Shown one piece after another: positions 24,140 through 35,470 of a stretch of 64,000 bases of DNA. Position numbers and translations under genes: made by a program. Below the pieces are notes generated by a model. That model had not been told where the DNA came from and did not search any database. It worked only from the letters and a program-made list of their open reading frames with translations. Position 1 is the stretch's first letter. Every line of letters begins with the position of its first letter. This stretch comes from Paragonimus skrjabini miyazakii (Eukaryota > Platyhelminthes > Trematoda > Plagiorchiida > Troglotrematidae), in contig JTDE01001031.1 of assembly GCA_014338405.1 (NCBI GenBank), forward strand, positions 1 through 64,000, read 5' to 3'.

Positions 24140-26420
24140 TTATATTATAATAAAGTTATTTGGTCACGGAGAGAGGAGGATCTTGGAACTCGGTGAGGAG
24201 TAAGTGAGTACCAATAACAAGTAATGAACTGGCTTATGCTAAATGCCAGCCTCTGCGCCGCGGATATAGAAGACTGGGAGCTCTGAACATAGTTACGATT
24301 TCGATTTATTTCGAGTTACAAGCATTATTATAAGTGACAGTGCGCAATGCAATTGGTTACGGATTGTAAGATAGACAGGGACCAATCTTCTCGCGTTCTC
24401 CCGGCGTCTGAGCTACGGAGGGCCCATCTGTTTGACAGATGTCGAACCAACAGCAGCAAGGTAATGAGGACACCTCTGACTGGCCGTGGTCTTACTATTC
24501 CAACCAATGGACATATGGCCATGGGATGCTGTCATTCGCAAACTGTTATCACACAACCTGCGATAATCATATGGAAGTGTTGTGGAGTTATTAATAGGTC
24601 AGTTGTTATATGGTCTAAGAGGTGTGGATGGTGTTGAAAAGTGCATAAATAAAACGACAAATATGTTGAAAATAACGGGTAACTCGGAAAGCTGTGTACA
24701 GTAAATGATATTTAGCAACAAAAGTTTGGATGTAACGAACAAATCAGTTTATGGTAAGAGTGCTATGTCATATGAAATTATATGAATTTGCCCATCGACA
24801 AGATTTCAGGTCTTTAGTAGAAATACAGAGATAAACAAGAACAAATGAGGGGATGTCTCCAAACAACGTCAGCAAAATTAAGCAGATAAATCGTAAGCAC
24901 AATGGGACGAAATGATCAAAATAAATGTCCTGCTTTGGCAATAGTCACTGGTTTCAGAATGGTTTCCATGTAAACAACATATACGACATAAGTGATTATA
25001 GCAGGACCACAGAAAAACTTTTGAAAAGTTTTTAACGTGTGATGAAGGTCACGCGGACATGGAGGTGAGTCCGAAGAACAAGGAAGTGACACATGTGCAT
25101 AATTCAAAGATACTCCGTAAGTGAACCAACGACCAATCAAATGAGGTTCCAGACGGTACAAAAATAACCAATCAGAACGGTCACAAATTTGACACAAGCC
25201 TACCTTCGTTATTGTGTGGAACTCTGCGATGAATCGTAATCCGCCGAAATACTTTTGAGAAGATCATCAAGTTGATTTATGATATGTTGTCCAACAATGA
25301 GACGGAATGAAGTTGATGTGGGTTAATCAACTTTTCAAGAGTTGGAGAAACTGGTAACCGTACATTAGAATCACACATGAACGAGCAACTAATCACAAAA
25401 TACGGTCGAAGTTTTACACGACGGAATTCATAGCTTAAGAGAGCAGACAAGCAGACAGGAAAATGACAACCATAGAAATGATAACCATCAAGATAGCTGC
25501 AGCGTCCTCAGATTTCTAAATGTTGAATCGTATTCCAATGAAATCAGTGATTCCCTTTTATCATGGCCTGTTGAGTCTAGTCAGAACTAAACAGTTAATT
25601 ACAGAACTATAGTTGTGTGATTTACACAGACGAATTTAAACAACCAAAACCCGGTTTTTTAGTTGTATTATGCAAATAATGGATAGGTTTGAATAACAAA
25701 ATCTTGCATGGGAAGCATAACTTACGACAGCCATGAGCTATAAGATCCTGGCTAACTTTCTAACAATTTGTTGAGTGTACTTATAATTACAGGTTATCAA
25801 CACTAAACTTGTAGAGCGAAAGCGAAGGCTAGAAGGTTTTGATTCGAGAAGCCGTGACATTCATAAGCAGTAGTGGTGATGTTTCTGGTAGTAGGACAAT
25901 GAAAGCCTACCACTCTAAACAGAACGACCTAGTTGGGCTAACTGAACAACAAAAAGATTAGTACTATCTGGGGATACTTGTGCATGGAACGTTTTGAAGT
26001 ACAATTTTCTCATAAGGCAAACAATGAGAATATGCAAGGGGAACACTGATGTTTTATGAATTATAATTGGACTGACACTTGAAAGTATAGAACCCAACAC
26101 AAGGTCATAGTGAAATAACTCCAAGTTAACTCCATGAGTAACTGCTAGCCGACAGTAACTTTCACCTCAGTAGTTGTTTAACTTTCGTGTTTTCATCCAC
26201 TTTTACGTAATCATTCATGAATCATCCACAGCAATGCCAGCCCCTACTACGAACGTTTGAACCTGGTTCCTCGAGGCTATTTTACCGGACGTGAAAGCTG
26301 TCAAATGTCTCCTGGAAGATTGATCAGTTTGCGTGCACGCAGGATTCAGTCGGAACAACAAAGACAACTAGCCCAACGGTTCAGAGTGCCGTGGCTGCCC
26401 ACATCCAGAACAGGGCTGAG
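24140..26420. other. No firm gene
   Basis: Short frames only. 24347-24637 (+, 96 codons) and 26257-26520 (+, Arg/Gln-rich) show no domain. The latter could contain an upstream exon of the following gene, but I could not find phase-compatible splice sites. Confidence 0.4.
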
Positions 26421-27096
26421 TAGACCGCATTCATCCGAAGCTGAACAAATCAGATCCAGGTGGACTGCCGTTAGACAAAAATATTCCTTATGCAGAAAAA
26501 CAAGATCTGCCTCAATGGGTTGTTCACAAAAAGTTAGTGAGCATGATTTATGCCCCTCTGGTTTCTGCAAAAACCATTTAGAAGGGTGGAAGCAATTTAA
26601 TCCTATTTGCACTCAACATTTAATGATAAAACCTAGGATTTCAAGGTTACTAGTGAAGAAAGGAAAAAGAAAACCCACTAGTGCAATGAATACATGCATT
26701 TTTGTACACTTTTACTTGTTTGGAAAGGCTTTACAGCTCTGCACAAGTTGACGTTTCACCTTTTGAAACTGATGGACCTTATCACAATCCTGTCAGAGTA
26801 GTTCAGAGGAGGAAATTGTAAGTGATATTGACTTGGTTTTGAAAGAGCTGCTGAAGACTTGCTGACCGGTGCTCTAAATTAACTTAGAGGTTTCACATAA
26901 AGTTTCCGTCAGCCTTCCTCTTTATACTGTTATTCACTCGGAATTGTCCAAGAGGTATCAGAGTAAGTTGGTAATGTCTGAATGAAGGCTGCTGAATGTG
27001 CCGGCGTTTGCGGACCCGGTGTCCTTATCCTCCAAGTCTATCCAACATAATTACTACGTGGGTGACTACATGCAAAAGCATTATGATGAAAGCTGA
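26421..27096 (+). CDS. Four-exon gene of unknown function
   Basis: Exons are about 26421-26532, 26737-26817, 26913-26954 and 26988-27096; introns are 204, 95 and 33 nt. All three junctions are phase 2 and give one open frame of about 113 codons ending at TGA 27094-27096. Donors are gttagt, gtaagt and gtatca; acceptors are ggctttacag, tttccgtcag and gaatgaag. The protein is polar, with SDPGGLPLDKNIPYAEK, DLPQWVVHK, SPFETDGPYHNPVR and a Tyr-rich end (HNYYVGDYMQKHYDES). There is no signal peptide or membrane segment in this part. The 5' end is missing: the frame meets a TGA at 26417-26419, so a further upstream exon is required. I do not recognise the family. The maintained frame over three introns, one of flatworm-typical 33 nt, is the main argument for a real gene. 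Confidence 0.5.
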
Positions 27097-27417
27097 TCAA
27101 TAACCAAGACAAACAAGCTCGCCGTAAGCTCGCAACCAACGCTACTCACTATACTCTTTGTTCACTACAAGACAGAACAAAATAAGCATGAAGCAAAAAG
27201 GTTGTTGCACACACATACTGTGTGAGAAACAGTGTACGAATAACTTCTTGACACAAGCATTTCCGCACAAAGAAAAAAGCGGTGTTTTCACTGAATTCAT
27301 CATAATCCGGATGACCGGGACTTCCAGCCAAGAGCCCGTTGAAATACACAGGCAAAATTACACATATTTCATGAGTAGTAGGGGATTTTGAATTTTCACA
27401 GAGACTGAACATCACAC

Positions 27418-27481
27418 AGAACTGACTGCGGCTGTCGCATTCCCATAGACTTTTGAGTCGGCCCCTTTCGAAAAGAAGGAG
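27418..27481 (-). repeat. SINE tail fragment, inverted
   Basis: The reverse complement matches the tail of the SINE copy at 27732-27790 (cgaaaggggccgact, then atgggaatgcga, then gcagtca). It forms an inverted repeat around the SINE head at 27490-27730. Confidence 0.6.
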
Positions 27482-27489
27482 TCATCGAC

Positions 27490-27800
27490 TGGAGTTAACA
27501 GACAGTAACTGTCTCCTCTTGAGGCGATCGGGCAACCTGATCATTACTCACAAGCGAAAGTGGTTGAGCGTTCACATGCGATGAGAATTCGGTCGTGCCT
27601 AATGTGAGGTCAGTGGCGCAGTGGTAAACACGGTTGCCTCAAGAACAGCGTGGCCGTGATTCTAGTCCAGGCAGTGGCGAGGATATGCACTACTGACGAG
27701 CTCTAATGAGAGCGATACTCGAGTCTGGTGCTTCTTCTCGAAAGGGGCCGACTGGAGAATTTATGGGAATGCGAGAGCTGCAATCAATTCTGACTAGTCT
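27490..27800 (+). repeat. tRNA-derived SINE with hammerhead motif, copy 1
   Basis: The A box tggcgcagtgg (27614-27624) and B box gattctagtcc (27658-27668) are 44 bases apart, as in tRNA-type RNA polymerase III promoters. A hammerhead ribozyme motif follows at 27687-27731 and then a tail (cgaaaggggccgactgg...gctgcaatcaa). About 100 bases upstream are also shared with copy 2, starting at actcacaagcgaaagtgg (27546 versus 28055), so the repeated unit is longer than the tRNA head. The Sm-alpha elements of schistosomes have the same tRNA-head-plus-hammerhead layout. The family identity is inference. Confidence 0.7.
27687..27731 (+). ncRNA. Hammerhead ribozyme-like motif, copy 1
   Basis: Core CTGACGA is at 27693-27699. 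Stem II is GCTCT/AGAGC with loop AATG, five perfect pairs (27700-27713). The GAAA box is mutated to GATA (27714-27717). Stem III is ACT/AGT with a two-base loop. C27725 is the predicted cleavage site. Stem I pairs GCACTA with TGGTGC, six pairs including one G-U. The minimal stem III is typical of this class, which may need dimers to cut. The GATA change probably lowers or removes activity. Confidence 0.7.
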
Positions 27801-27997
27801 TCTATCTTCACTGCGATGACCAGGATGCAAACTCCGCCAACCATGTTGACTATTGCACCACTGACCTCAAGTTAGGCAAGACCGAATTAGCACGTCGGAC
27901 AGTTCACCCAATAGTAACCACATTTCCGACAGCTCATGCGTAACCTAAGCTCAGCGGTTTCAATCCGACTGGGAACTCCTAATCGTGGGGTTGTTGA

Positions 27998-28310
27998 CTG
28001 GATTTTGAGGATACAAACTGTATCTCATCGAGACGATAGGGCCATCTGAACGATACTCACAAACGAAAGTGGCTGACTGTCTAATCATGACAATTCCGTC
28101 GTGCCTACTGTGAGGTATGTGGCACAGTATTCAACAAGTTCTCCCCGTAAGCGTGTTCGGATTTTAGCTTCCGACCCTGACAAGAATATGCACCACTGGC
28201 AAGTTCTAGCAAGAACGAAACTCGAGTGTCGTGAGTCTTTTCAAAAAACGAACTGGCTGCAAGGTCTGTTAGGATATGAAATATGCAGTTGTCCGTGAGT
28301 AACGTTCGAC
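27998..28310 (+). repeat. tRNA-derived SINE, copy 2 (tandem)
   Basis: A direct repeat of copy 1, displaced by about 505 bases. Shared blocks include actcacaaacgaaagtgg, gtcgtgcct-x-ctgtgaggt, a degraded A box (tgtggcacagt, about 28118), a degraded B box (gttcggattttag) and the hammerhead region. It is more diverged than copy 1. Confidence 0.65.
28190..28234 (+). ncRNA. Hammerhead-like motif, copy 2, degraded
   Basis: Stem II GTTCT/AGAAC (28203-28216) is intact, and its sequence differs from copy 1 in a way that keeps pairing. GAAA is present (28217-28220). The other core strand is CTGGCAA instead of CTGATGA, the cleavage base is G, and stem I has two mismatches. It should be inactive. Confidence 0.55.
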
Positions 28311-29865
28311 CTATAATTTAGCTTAGTTAGTTTTTATAAGCATGGTACCGAAGTGAACACTGAACACGTTAAGGAATGAAATTCCCACTCTTAATTCGTG
28401 ACTTCTTGAAGCAACATAAAGTAGAATGAATTTTCAGTTTACTACTTTTCTTATCTGGTAGTCCTCATGCTGTAGGATCAACAACGACAACAAGCTGAGA
28501 ATGTGTTGTCCTTAGTAGGGTTACACCCAGAATTTGCTATAGTCAGTCGCTTTGTTTAATGTCTGTAGGACTTCTTATTTTTATGGTGATTAACTTAACG
28601 AGACACTCATCTTCTCGTCCATTTGTTCCGCATTTCACCTTGTGAAATCGTTTGCACAGCCCGAGACTGCGACTACTGGACAAGATTCGGACAGTATCCG
28701 CTACGCTGATGTTTTCGGCAAGCCCTGTACAAACGACAGAGGGACGGATGACCAATTTAGCGCTTGGAACTATGCGGTAGATTGGAAAACTTGCCGACTG
28801 AATCTTACTACGCACATAGACTGCAATGGGCGTGATCCAGAATGCACATTACCTCACAGAACCGTGGGAAGTGGAACAGGAAATTGCAGTTTGGAAGTGA
28901 CTAGCACTCCAGGTTAGCGAATATCTGGCCTCAAACGCTTCCGCTCTGCCAGTCGGTAGTAGGACCTTCACCTATCACAATTACTGAATTAGAAAAAAAA
29001 TAGAAAATTCGACATGAGTTACCGCTGAACCGTTTGTCGTTAACGTGCAGTCGCAGAAATGTTAGACGTAACAAAACTGATTACAACACCTCTCTGATGT
29101 GGACTGGGTTGTTAGTTGTGGTGGACTGTGTGGGCCGAATGATCTCCTGATCAGCTTGTATTAACAACCTTTTAGATCTGTGGGTTCGTTAGCCAGATTT
29201 TTACACTTTGATTTAGTCACTTTTTTGTTAACTTGACCACCAAAAAGAAACAGTTCGATTTTTGTCCGTTTTTAACTATTTGTTATTCTGTTCAAACCTC
29301 AACTTTCAACACCATGTCGGTAGCTAATACCATCATTGTCAAACAAATGCATCGCTTATTTTGAGTTCTTGATAGTGAGCAGTCTGCCAGTACAAATAAG
29401 ACACTGCTGTCATAACAGTTACTTCTATTGACCTACTGGTAAATTACCAAACGGCATTATAGCTGATCAAGTCTGTCCACCGTTGTCCGTAGCATAATCA
29501 CACTATCACCTCAGTGATTTAAATTGTTAGATAATTTCGTAACTTTTCACTATTCGCTGTCATGTTGCTCGATACACGTGTGACTGGTCTCCCTGTCTGG
29601 TTAAAAAGAGTTGACAAATTTGTCTCGGTTGCACAAACAATAATCCAATCTATTTGGCAGATTTAGGGATTTACAATAGTTACAGCTATTCACAACATAC
29701 GCGTCCAGAAAATCTCACCACATTCCATCGGCTGTCCCACGTTGAATGCTGTCTTTTACACCTACAGCATCAGCGATATTAGCCAACCGGTACATGTATG
29801 CTAATTATCAGGTAACATTATAAAGGCATACTTATTGTAAAGTTTCTGGAGTTTTGGTTATTACG
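28311..29865. other. No firm gene; two overlapping frames near 28.6 kb
   Basis: 28642-28917 (+, 91 codons, Cys/Thr-rich) overlaps 28543-28815 (-). Neither shows a domain or splice-bounded structure, so I call neither. Confidence 0.4.
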
Positions 29866-30025
29866 ATAGTCTCACAAGCACGAGGATCAGAGTGCAAACC
29901 CCGATCCGGACAAGGATATGCATTACTGATGGGCTCTAATAAAAGCGAAACTCGTGTCTAGTGCTTCCTTTCGAAATGGGTTAGCCGAAAGGCTTATCTG
30001 AATACGAAGGCTGCAATCAATTGTG
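29866..30025 (+). repeat. SINE with hammerhead motif, copy 3
   Basis: A B-box-like stretch gtgcaaacccc (about 29892-29902) is followed by ggacaaggatatgca, the hammerhead region and the tail gctgcaatcaattgtgag, all in copy 1 order. The A-box half is not recognisable. Confidence 0.65.
29920..29964 (+). ncRNA. Hammerhead ribozyme-like motif, copy 3
   Basis: Core CTGATGG is at 29926-29932 (last base changed from A). Stem II GCTCT/AAAGC has one mismatch and loop AATA. GAAA is intact (29947-29950). The predicted cleavage base is C29958. Stem I GCATTA/TAGTGC has six pairs and differs from copy 1 at two positions, both still paired. Stem III is weak (two pairs). Confidence 0.65.
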
Positions 30026-30100
30026 AGTGGTGTACAGTTTTGAAATATTTATGATTAGTACATTTCGTGCAAAACGACTAAATATGTTTTCATGTTTCAG

Positions 30101-30306
30101 TGACAATTTGTGAAGAGTTGTTTGAAAAAAAGTCATATATAAGGAGTGGACATAACACAGAAGTATACCAGCTCCTCAGTTTTCTGTATGTATGTTGGTC
30201 TGTTCACATTAACAAAAGAACCGATAGCTTTCTCTGTTTGTGTGGCTTATTTTCTCCTACGTACAACACTAAGAAATGCCCGCATGGTAGAGCTGTGTTA
30301 CACTGA
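30101..30306 (+). CDS. Candidate exon(s), unknown gene
   Basis: A strong acceptor (atgttttcatgtttcag, ending 30100) opens a frame of 68 codons to TGA at 30304-30306, starting with TICEELFEKKSYIRSGHN. A 33-nt GT-AG stretch (30186-30218, gtatgt...acaaaag) sits inside it and, being a multiple of three, could be removed or kept without changing frame. After it comes a Cys/His-containing stretch (CLCGLFSPTYNTKKCPHG). An overlapping frame to 30433 also looks coding, so the exon limits are unsure. No family recognised. Confidence 0.35.
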
Positions 30307-30433
30307 CGGGAAAACCGAACCTGATCTAATGTCTAGCTGCTTAGTCAACCATTCGGAAGTAGTAACAACGAACATCTCTCCTCCTCAGTCTGCAGAATAT
30401 GTGCTGTCAGAGAAATCAATAGAACTCAGCTGA

Positions 30434-30850
30434 CGAATGAAAGTAACATCTGCATAACTGAATTGCTCTCTGCCTGGTGCCAGTAGACCCACATGAAATG
30501 GAAGGTAAATATTTTAATCCCGTTATTCAACTGTAGTATTGATTCCAAGTCTATCACTGTTAATAGGTTTGCACTAAGAGACTTCGCTTTTCAAACGACC
30601 GTTGAACATACAGCTATCAAAGTGGTGTAACAATTGCACAATTTTACCTATGTGATCAGCATAGAATAAAACCGTTGATAACTATAATGTTATTCATTTT
30701 ATTTTACTTTCAACATGTCGGGATTCCACTGTTACGAGTAGCGCAGGCTCCTGTCATTGGCCTTCAGGCAATCAGAAGTTAGACCGCAAAACATGCTGTA
30801 CAAACAGTATGACTCCAGTTGTGGTTCATTCACGGTCAACTCAAACAATA
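30434..30850. other. No gene seen
   Basis: AT-rich sequence without domain or repeat signal. Confidence 0.5.
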
Positions 30851-30851
30851 G

Positions 30852-30905
30852 TCATGAAAAATACTGTGTAGCGAACGGGCTCGTTTTCAGTTATTCATCA
30901 TTAAC
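30852..30905 (-). mobile_element. Penelope-like family A, terminal scrap
   Basis: tcatgaaaaatactgtgtagcgaac and ctcgttttcagt-attcatca match the 3' terminus of the family A PLE (34405-34456). Only about 50 bases survive. Confidence 0.6.
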
Positions 30906-33900
30906 ATCATCAGTAACATGTCAGCCGAAAAATTGGGTACTTTGGGAGTGAAAATATGAATCAGTCTTGGCTTACAATTTATAAGATACATCGTTAGCTA
31001 AAACAGATTTCGTTAGCAAATGACTTTGCTAGACAGTACAACATTGACTAGAATTTTAGTTACAAATTTACAACCGCAATAGTGACAACGCAATTTCGAC
31101 TGCGCACGCATACCTACCAACTCTCCCAGCTTACTAAACCGAACCTCTGAAAAGCGGATTCATAACAATTTGTGAGAAATGTCAAACCTGCAAACAAGAT
31201 GGGTTAACGGTACTTACAGTAAACAGCTGATAGAATGTTCATTCTGTCGGTTTTAGCGACATTACGAACGCAAATGCTGTTTTTATTTTGGGCTACTAAT
31301 CAGTAGTATGTTAATAATCATCATTTTTGGGAATAGGTCAATTTAGTATGCGGTTTATGTTCAACACCGATCACCATAACACATTGATTTCTGCGACCTT
31401 TACTTCCCGAGTAACAAAACCGCTTTTCAGCAAGCTCCGAAATATTCGTAGATGTGCCGTGCACTTATAAAGTATGAGTGGTTGAAATTTCGTTTACTAG
31501 GCTAGTGTACTCGACGTGTATTATAGGGGGTGTGGTAGTTGCGTGAAATTTCAGGTCGCTTAGACCGGGATTATCGACAACGTTCGAAGGCCCACTCTAG
31601 TATACATCCTAATCACTTCAAACAAGCGAAGTGAGCCAGCATGCCCTTGAAACATCATTAGGTTCATCAACACGGGTTACTGATTCTGTTTGTGTCACAT
31701 GGTTCAGCTCCGTCGCTTCACTGTTCTAGCTAAGGTTGACTGCGACTGAAAATAAATACCGATTAATAGACGTCTCAGTAACTGATGAACAACGCAGGGC
31801 TGTGCACTAATGGACACCATTCTGACACCATTCTCCACTACACCATTAAACCAAAACGGATGACTTAAAACACATGATACCGCTTTCATACAATGTGTTG
31901 TAATTACCATTTTCCCATTTAATCAAAAAATGGTTCGCAAACTAGAAGAGTGATTGGCATCTATGTGAATTTTCGCAATAACCCATCGGTGCTGTGCTGC
32001 TTTTAGGTTTCGTCCAATCAATTATGAGCCGTGCTGAAGTGTTAGAAAAGCCGCGTTAGGTTTCCCAGTTTTTGTGCCTTCTGTGTCAAGCTGCGTCCTT
32101 TTCCTTAAAACCAATCTGATCCATTTTGTCTGATTTTAACCATAGCTTGGAGCCCCAGTTTGAGTAGTTCAGTAAGTTTTCGAAGTTATCTATACAGTTT
32201 ATTCAAGATGGGCGTTTGAATCTGGCTGTTTTGTTCTCTGGACACCACAAATTAAGGGGAACAAAATGTTATTAAAAGAATATCCCAAAGTGTTCGTTTG
32301 GCATCTGTTGCAATTTTACTCGAAGAAGTGTGAACACATTCTGATTTATTAATGAAACGAACAGCACAGTAATATTCTGGGGTTAATGGAATAAAGCAAC
32401 ACATTTTTTTCGAATTGAAAGTACATGTGCCTCATGTTACACAGAAGGATCTAGTAGACCTTCTTTTTCTGACTGGGCACCTTGATGAAACTAATAGACA
32501 TTATCGCATTCAAATGATATGTCAGAAAATGGTGGTCGGTTATCATCTGATTGTAAACTAACAACACCAAACAATTCCCCACTCGAAATGCATACTTTTT
32601 ACGACATCTCTTGGAAGAACTTTAACTGCATAATCCCAATCTTTTTATAACCAAGAATCGCAGTCACTATTTAAGGTGTATACGTCATTTTTCATGAAAA
32701 ATTCGGCGGTTGATTCCAACTTCAAGGTGATGAACCGTTCCAGCATTTTTGCTTTCCAATCTATCGGCTATCCACGTGCTAAAAAAGGGAGTCTTTTCGA
32801 TGGGTAGACTGTAGATTTAGGTGTTCCTTTCTCACACTGACGTCTTCAGATGCATCACAGGAGGCAACATAGCTGAAATTAGCTGACAAGGCGATTTCCT
32901 ATACTTTCACGGGACGACTGTTTCGCAAAGCCATCCAAATAAATACAATTGCAAACAATCAGAAAATAACACTGAGGGAAATGATCCTAAGGTCGGTTAA
33001 CAAAGTCCATTCTAAACGGGTCCTTCAAAACATTTGTGAAGTACCAATAACCAAAGGCCGAAATCGAATGCGATAGCAAAGGCAAAAAGAATATTTTAGC
33101 ATCAACAACTGAACACCGTTTCATGACGACCGTTAAAAAGCTTGCGGATTTAAGTCTGAAAGTGATGTATTTGTTTATCAACGACCATCAACGCTTATGC
33201 CTTCCAGATTGCACGAGTCCGTGCATTATGCAGAAAACACCTTGATGCCAGTTGTATTAAGGAAGTCCGCAATGACAAAAGTGACTCCTAAATCATAATT
33301 AAGGTCCCTAATCCCAGGTCGTAATTGCAATGGTTCGGTAAACGCAAAAGAAATCACCCTGGGAAAAACATCCGGAATTGCAGCATGTCCCCGGGAAGAA
33401 ATCCTTTTCTGACAATCTGAAAGCCTTTATAATCAACAAGCAAAATGCCACACTAAATCAACAGACACACTAAATCACACATTGAATTACATGATGAGAG
33501 ATGGCAGTTGACTGTACTTACGAATGGTACCAACGTCTGTTGTGGACGACAGTCGCATACTGACAACTTTTACTGACATGTATCACTTACATAGGTTCCG
33601 TACTAGTTTATTTACTGAGACCAAGATTAACCTTCTTGAGTAGTTGTCAGTGTAACTTATACTTCCACAGCTTCCAGCAAAATAGTCAGTAGAATATAAC
33701 CCCATTCAATCATTTGACTTCAACATATTACCGCTCATTGGAGTGAAAGCAGATCCAGTGGTAACAAGGATAGACGAATGACGTGGAATTCGTTTGTGGT
33801 GAGATTCTCGGGGGTTATCTATTACAATTCACTGTTCCGTTTAAATCGTCTAGATGCAAAGCGACTGAGCTGCATTATCCTAGAGGATTTTTGAAGTAAC

Positions 33901-34394
33901 TTGTTTTCTACATTCATAGTAACTTGAAAAATAAGATGTCCTTCGAAAAACCGTAACCTGTAATGTTAATAAGAACAAAATCACACTTTGTCAAACTCTC
34001 GATCAAATCATAAACGATAGTGTCAATCTTTACTGTTGAATGGCTGTTAACCCGTCTCATAGCATTAGACTCTCATTTACATGTATATGACAAATGCTGA
34101 ATATTCACAAGCTTTCTACGTCTGTGGATCTGCTAATGACTTATGAACCAAGTGATGACCAACAAATTTTCCTGTGTCCACCATCACCGACTGATTCGTT
34201 CATAACTGCTTTGTAGAATTTTTGTCGTCCATCAGTAATGTTTGTGCCACAAAAATTTAATTATGCAGACCATTCCCACTGTTAACAGCATTCTACCAAT
34301 GGTTGACGCTAAAGCTTAACCGTGATGATAAGAAGAATTATCTCTAAGTTAGCCGTGAATCAAACAGAACGGTAGATAGTTGTTGTGCGAAAAT
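30906..34394. other. No gene seen
   Basis: Three and a half kilobases of AT-rich sequence with only short frames (64-68 codons) and no splice-bounded or transposon features I could support. Confidence 0.45.
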
Positions 34395-35470
34395 TCCAAG
34401 TGTAGTCGTGAAAAATACCGTGTAGCGAACAAGCTCGTTTTCAGTCATTCATCATCAGGCTAAATACATCACATTTATATCACGAATTTTACAGGGGAAT
34501 CATTAAAGGGGGCAAATGGGGAGCGGGTGGTTAATCAGGTCAATCAGTTCAATGTCACGCTGCAATCAAGTACCCACTTGAACCGTGGGTCTTGACAGGC
34601 TAACAGGGTGTGGGGTTGGCCATGGCAGATCCAACGCCTGAACAAAACGTTTTTGTGCGCACAGGGGTGGGTTGTACAGGCAAATTCCAATAGCTTCAGC
34701 TGTGGACAGGAAGCTACGCTTCACTGCTCTCGACTGGGTGGCTTTAACTCGGTAGATTGGGCGAAATGCGTCCGTCACATTGACAGAGTGATTCGAATCC
34801 ACCGGGTGCGATATTATGGCAGTGTTGACAGATTTCGTTATTCCACTGTTGAGCCAAGCTGGGTGGTGTTCCCGGACCCGTTCAGATAAGCGTCTGGTCG
34901 TGCGGCCTACATAACTGGTTCCACAGGAACAAGTGAATGAGTATACACAAAATGAGGCTGTAGAAACAGGCACTTTATCTTTTAGTCGTGAGCACAAAAC
35001 CGGATTGGATGTGAAGTGGACACGTAATTTAGCTGCGTAGAACGTTGCACTAACTGCACTTGTGAGTCTACGTGTGATAGTCTCAGCTAACGTGTCACCC
35101 TTGAAGGGTAACGCGATGTGTACAGTTTTCTTCTCCGCTTGATACAGTTGATCCCTTTCACCCTGTTGTTACATAGCTCTGTTTAAAAACCTTTCCGGGT
35201 AGCCGTTTTGTATGAATAATGTACGTATGAATGCCAATTCTTCGGCTATAGTATAATCTGTGCAAATTCTGACAGCCCTGTCCGTCAAACAGTTGATTAG
35301 ATTTCGTGAAATGAACGTACTGACAATTCCACGTGCCCTTTCTGTATATGTCTTGAAATTTGAGTGTACTGGTCCAGCCAATTCCAACCAGAATTTAAAC
35401 GATTTACAGAAACAACCACGGTTCAAGTCTCTCTGCAACCTTTATCGCATCACTTCATTAATACATCACA
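34395..35470 (-). mobile_element. Penelope-like element family A, 5'-truncated
   Basis: This has the end of a PLE: the RT-to-endonuclease linker, the GIY-YIG endonuclease, a short C-terminal tail and a 3' UTR of about 170 bases ending near 34395. The 3' UTR is shared with 22153-22546 and 30852-30905. The RT core is missing at the 5' side (above 35470), as expected for incomplete target-primed insertion. Its terminus carries a small hairpin (cgagcttgttcg) found in all copies. Confidence 0.85.
34566..35438 (-). pseudogene. PLE linker and GIY-YIG endonuclease, one stop
   Basis: One frame of about 290 codons with a single TAA (35169-35171). The first part has FIRTLFIQNGYPERF, the linker pattern before the endonuclease in PLEs, followed by LPFKGDTLAETITRRL. 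The nuclease reads VYSFTCSCGTSYVGRTTRR (34946-34890), with the Y...YVG core, the two Cys typical of PLE enzymes, a downstream Arg and the E-H of REHHP. A later HPVDSNHSV and AEAIGI complete the domain. The nuclease would nick target DNA for priming. With the RT absent the copy is dead. Confidence 0.8.

Noticed and set aside
28543..28917. Overlapping 90-codon frames on both strands
   Set aside because: Neither frame has a recognisable domain or splice borders; the overlap shows at most one could be real.
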